NCBI GenBank assembly: GCA_022822665.1
Contig: JAJEAR010000008.1
Coordinates: 1 to 42,550, forward strand
From: Alphaproteobacteria bacterium
GTDB taxonomy: Bacteria > Pseudomonadota > Alphaproteobacteria > Thalassobaculales > Thalassobaculaceae
DNA length: 42,550 bases
Reading direction: 5' to 3'
The position numbers and the translations under genes are program-made. Below are positions 40,809-42,550 of this stretch, piece after piece. Numbering within the stretch: position 1 is the stretch's first letter; each line of letters starts with the position of its first letter. The notes beneath the pieces were generated by a model. It was not told the DNA's origin, ran no database searches, and saw nothing but the letters and a program-made list of their open reading frames with translations.

Positions 40809-41210
40809 TCACACTGGAGCGCTCTTCATCCCGACATCGCTTTCTTCAGTTGGCGGACGGGCCGGCGCGGTCCCATCAGACCCCGCTCTTCGGGCGTCGA
40901 CGATAAGAACATGCGGGGCCGGTCGATCGCTCGGGGGCACGGCCTGGCCCATGCGGCGATCCAGTGTCGCCAGGCAACCCGAAAGCGCCCACGCGAGCGA
41001 CAGGGGATCCGCACCGGTGACCTGACGATGCCCCGTGAGCTGGACGCCACCGGAGAACGCAGCCGACATGCAATCGACGTCATCGGGCCGGAAATCGTGA
41101 CCATCCATGGCGGTGATGTCCTGCTGCAGGGAGAGTGCCGCAACGGGCAAAACCGCATCCGAGGTGAACGCGGGGTTGGATGACAGCCGGACAGACCCGA
41201 GCCGGGTCAG
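40809..41210 (-). pseudogene. VapC (PIN-domain) toxin remnant without its N-terminal half
   Basis: A minus-strand frame reads RLSSNPAFTSDAVLP, then DITAMDGHDFRPDDVDCM, then LTGHRQVT and LATLDRRMGQAVP, which is the second half of a VapC ribonuclease. The first half, with the metal-binding Asp of the DxN strand, is absent; homology starts about 15 bases after the antitoxin stop. In the motif usually read TDAYLLALA, the sequence is TGADPLSLA, so a third conserved acidic residue is also changed to Gly. The final Asp in LATLDRR remains. No start codon or ribosome-binding site suits an active product. Confidence 0.72.
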
Positions 41211-41222
41211 CGGGCAGGAACT

Positions 41223-41450
41223 TCAATGCTCGCCTTCATGGCGCCTGACACGATCGAGAGTCAGAACGGTGCTGTCGTCTGACACCCTGAACACGGGAAA
41301 TCCCGTGTGGGTGCGCGACCCTGCTGGTGCCGGGCGCAATCCACGTCGCGCCAGGTCGGACAGCACGGCGCCAACCGAGAGATCTCGTTCTCCCGCAATG
41401 AACCTGGCCGCCTCGAGAATGTCGTCGTCGATGTTGAGCGTCGTTCTCAT
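41223..41450 (-). CDS. VapB-like ribbon-helix-helix antitoxin
   Basis: This 75-residue protein begins MRTTLNIDDDILEAARFIAG, the standard start of a ribbon-helix-helix antitoxin, followed by a SVGAVLSDLARRGL helix and a Pro/Arg-rich tail that would wrap the toxin. ATG at 41450 is favoured because the homologous pattern begins exactly there; a longer frame from 41516 is not supported. Its cognate VapC gene downstream is truncated, so it is an orphan that may still repress its own promoter. This small gene should not be dismissed as a shadow. Confidence 0.8.
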   Translation of the reverse strand: MRTTLNIDDDILEAARFIAGERDLSVGAVLSDLARRGLRPAPAGSRTHTGFPVFRVSDDSTVLTLDRVRRHEGEH

Positions 41451-42082
41451 GTCGGGAAAAACACCGCGGTGACACGATGAAGTCACAATGACTTGATGCC
41501 AGTAGGTATAGCGCACTGTCCCCGGGTTTCAGTGGAACCGCCGCCGCGCGGCTCGAAACCACCATCAGGAACAGATGGCGTGGATCAGTGCGCGTCAGCC
41601 GGCCGGCTGCGGCCCCGAGCACGAGCCGTGTGGCGGGTCCCGATCGCCGACAGTGTCTTCCGGCACCCCTCGATCGAGGCAGTGCTGCAGGACCCGTGCC
41701 GACGGGCCCGGTCTCCGGACATCGCCAGCGCATGGCGCGTTTTCGCGAACCGCCTACGCGTGTCGGGAACATTCAGTTGCACCGTGATACCCGATGTTCC
41801 AAAAATCCAGTTTCAGTAATATTTTCAAGCCTGAATCAACGTAAATTTGATGATCTGATCCTGAAATCTGGATTTAAACAGGAATTTCATGGCCAGAACG
41901 TGACCACTCGCGGGTCCGGGACAGTGTGGCGCGGACGGTCCCGGCCGTCCCCGCCGGCTCGACACAGCCCCCGGTGCCATGACCATGATCCGGTCGAGAG
42001 ATCACGGACCGGATGCCGGGCGGTATCGTCGCGCCCCGAACCCGGACCGTGGGCGGATCGTGAACCCGGAGGCACGAGCGGA
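41451..42082. promoter_or_regulatory. Gap with an AT-rich island and inverted repeats before the hydantoinase-type gene
   Basis: No coding sequence is supported between the antitoxin and the right-edge gene. From about 41800 to 41890 the DNA is strikingly AT-rich compared with everything around it. Inside it, aaatccagtttcag (41803-41816) and ctgaaatctggattt (41861-41875) are inverted copies with one missing base, and a third ctgaat lies between them. A weak promoter-like pair TTGATG and GATTTA occurs in the same stretch. It could be the control region for the gene at 42083 or the end of an exchanged segment. Confidence 0.4.
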
Positions 42083-42550
42083 ATGACAGTGGACAGTCCC
42101 GGGGAGCCGGGCGGGAGCCGGTTCAGGATCGGGGTGGATATCGGCGGGACCTTTACCGATTTCTGCCTGTTCGACGAGGTGTCGGGGACCCTTCGCAGCC
42201 TCAAGACGCTCTCGACCCCGGACCGGCCCGGCGAGGAGGTGATGACGGGGATCGGGGAGCTTGAACACCGGTTCGCCTGCCCCGCTGGCGCCATTGCGAG
42301 CTTCGTGCACGGCACCACCGTCGGCGTGAACACGGTGATCCAGCGCCGCGGCGCCGAGCTTGCCCTGTTCACGACCCGGGAATTCGAGGACGTCCTCGAG
42401 GTGGCGCGCCTCAAGGTCCCGGACCCCTACAACATCTTCTCGCGCCGGGCGCAGCCGCTTGCGCCGCGCGAACGGGTCTACGGGATCGCGGAGCGGACCC
42501 TGCTCGACGGGACGATCGAGACCCCGGTCGATCCGCAGGACGTCGCCGCG
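42083..42550 (+). CDS. Hydantoinase A/N-methylhydantoinase/5-oxoprolinase family protein, N-terminal part
   Basis: The frame is open from an ATG at 42083, with GGAGG about 11 bases upstream, to the end of the window (156 codons). It shows RIGVDIGGTFTDFCLF, the acetate-kinase-like nucleotide-binding start of the HyuA family, then HGTTVGVNTVIQRRGAELAL, FEDVLEVARLKVPDPYN and RERVYGIAERTLLDG. These proteins are ATP-dependent ring-opening enzymes for hydantoins or 5-oxoproline, or acetone/acetophenone carboxylase subunits, and usually exceed 650 residues. A HyuB partner would be expected just beyond the window. Confidence 0.88.
   Translation, partial: MTVDSPGEPGGSRFRIGVDIGGTFTDFCLFDEVSGTLRSLKTLSTPDRPGEEVMTGIGELEHRFACPAGAIASFVHGTTVGVNTVIQRRGAELALFTTREFEDVLEVARLKVPDPYNIFSRRAQPLAPRERVYGIAERTLLDGTIETPVDPQDVAA

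Noticed and set aside
40826..41158. A 110-residue minus-strand frame beside the antitoxin as a separate small gene
   Set aside because: It is a shifted reading of the VapC remnant. Protein-family similarity lies in the neighbouring frame.
1..42550. CRISPR arrays, tRNA or rRNA genes, intact insertion sequences and replication origins
   Set aside because: I saw no regularly spaced repeat array, no cloverleaf-compatible CCA-ended sequence, no rRNA-like stretch and no transposase motif in any frame. This is a reading by eye and not a covariance-model search.

Overview
This is a gene-dense, high-GC (about two thirds G+C by eye) chromosomal window. It most resembles a metabolically versatile, free-living alphaproteobacterium. 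The grounds are GTGA/ATGA-coupled operons rich in ABC importers, twin-arginine substrate-binding proteins, an SUV3-like RNA helicase, and a candidate alphaproteobacterial heat-shock promoter before htpG. No rRNA, tRNA, CRISPR array or intact insertion sequence was seen, so the assignment rests on protein style only.

Left edge (1-3170) is a decaying accessory zone. It holds the C-terminal part of an ATPase-like protein, a frameshifted AbiEii-type nucleotidyltransferase toxin remnant, and an intact DUF4172/Fic protein whose 5' region carries repeats and a palindrome.

3173-13569 (+ strand) is a catabolic block. It has an Fe-S/FAD oxidoreductase with a partner DAO-type oxidase (opine oxidase or HcnABC-like architecture), then a sugar-type ABC importer, an amidohydrolase-2 protein without the usual HxH, a DapA-family lyase and an SDR. 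The substrate is not deducible. 14256-19820 (- strand) is a visibly less GC-rich block: an isonitrile-hydratase-like DJ-1/PfpI protein followed by livHMGF and a Tat-exported binding protein. A PhyH dioxygenase gene and a deleted pseudogene copy of the window's own DapA-family gene follow.

21275-28864 centres on a probable complete 2-furoate module, hmfABCDE: Mo-hydroxylase large, FAD and 2Fe-2S subunits, CoA ligase and crotonase, in the published order. It is divergent from an L-2-keto-3-deoxyarabonate dehydratase-like gene. Both routes would lead towards 2-oxoglutarate. The large subunit has an extra CoxG-like SRPBCC domain at its C-terminus.

28851-34346 holds housekeeping-type genes: htpG, divergent from an SUV3-like helicase, then a polysaccharide deacetylase. 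34331-40644 (- strand) is an SDR plus a complete dipeptide-type ABC importer. The right edge (40645-42550) has an orphan VapB-like antitoxin beside a VapC remnant that lacks its N-terminal half, an AT-rich island with inverted repeats, and the start of a hydantoinase A/oxoprolinase-type gene that runs off the window.
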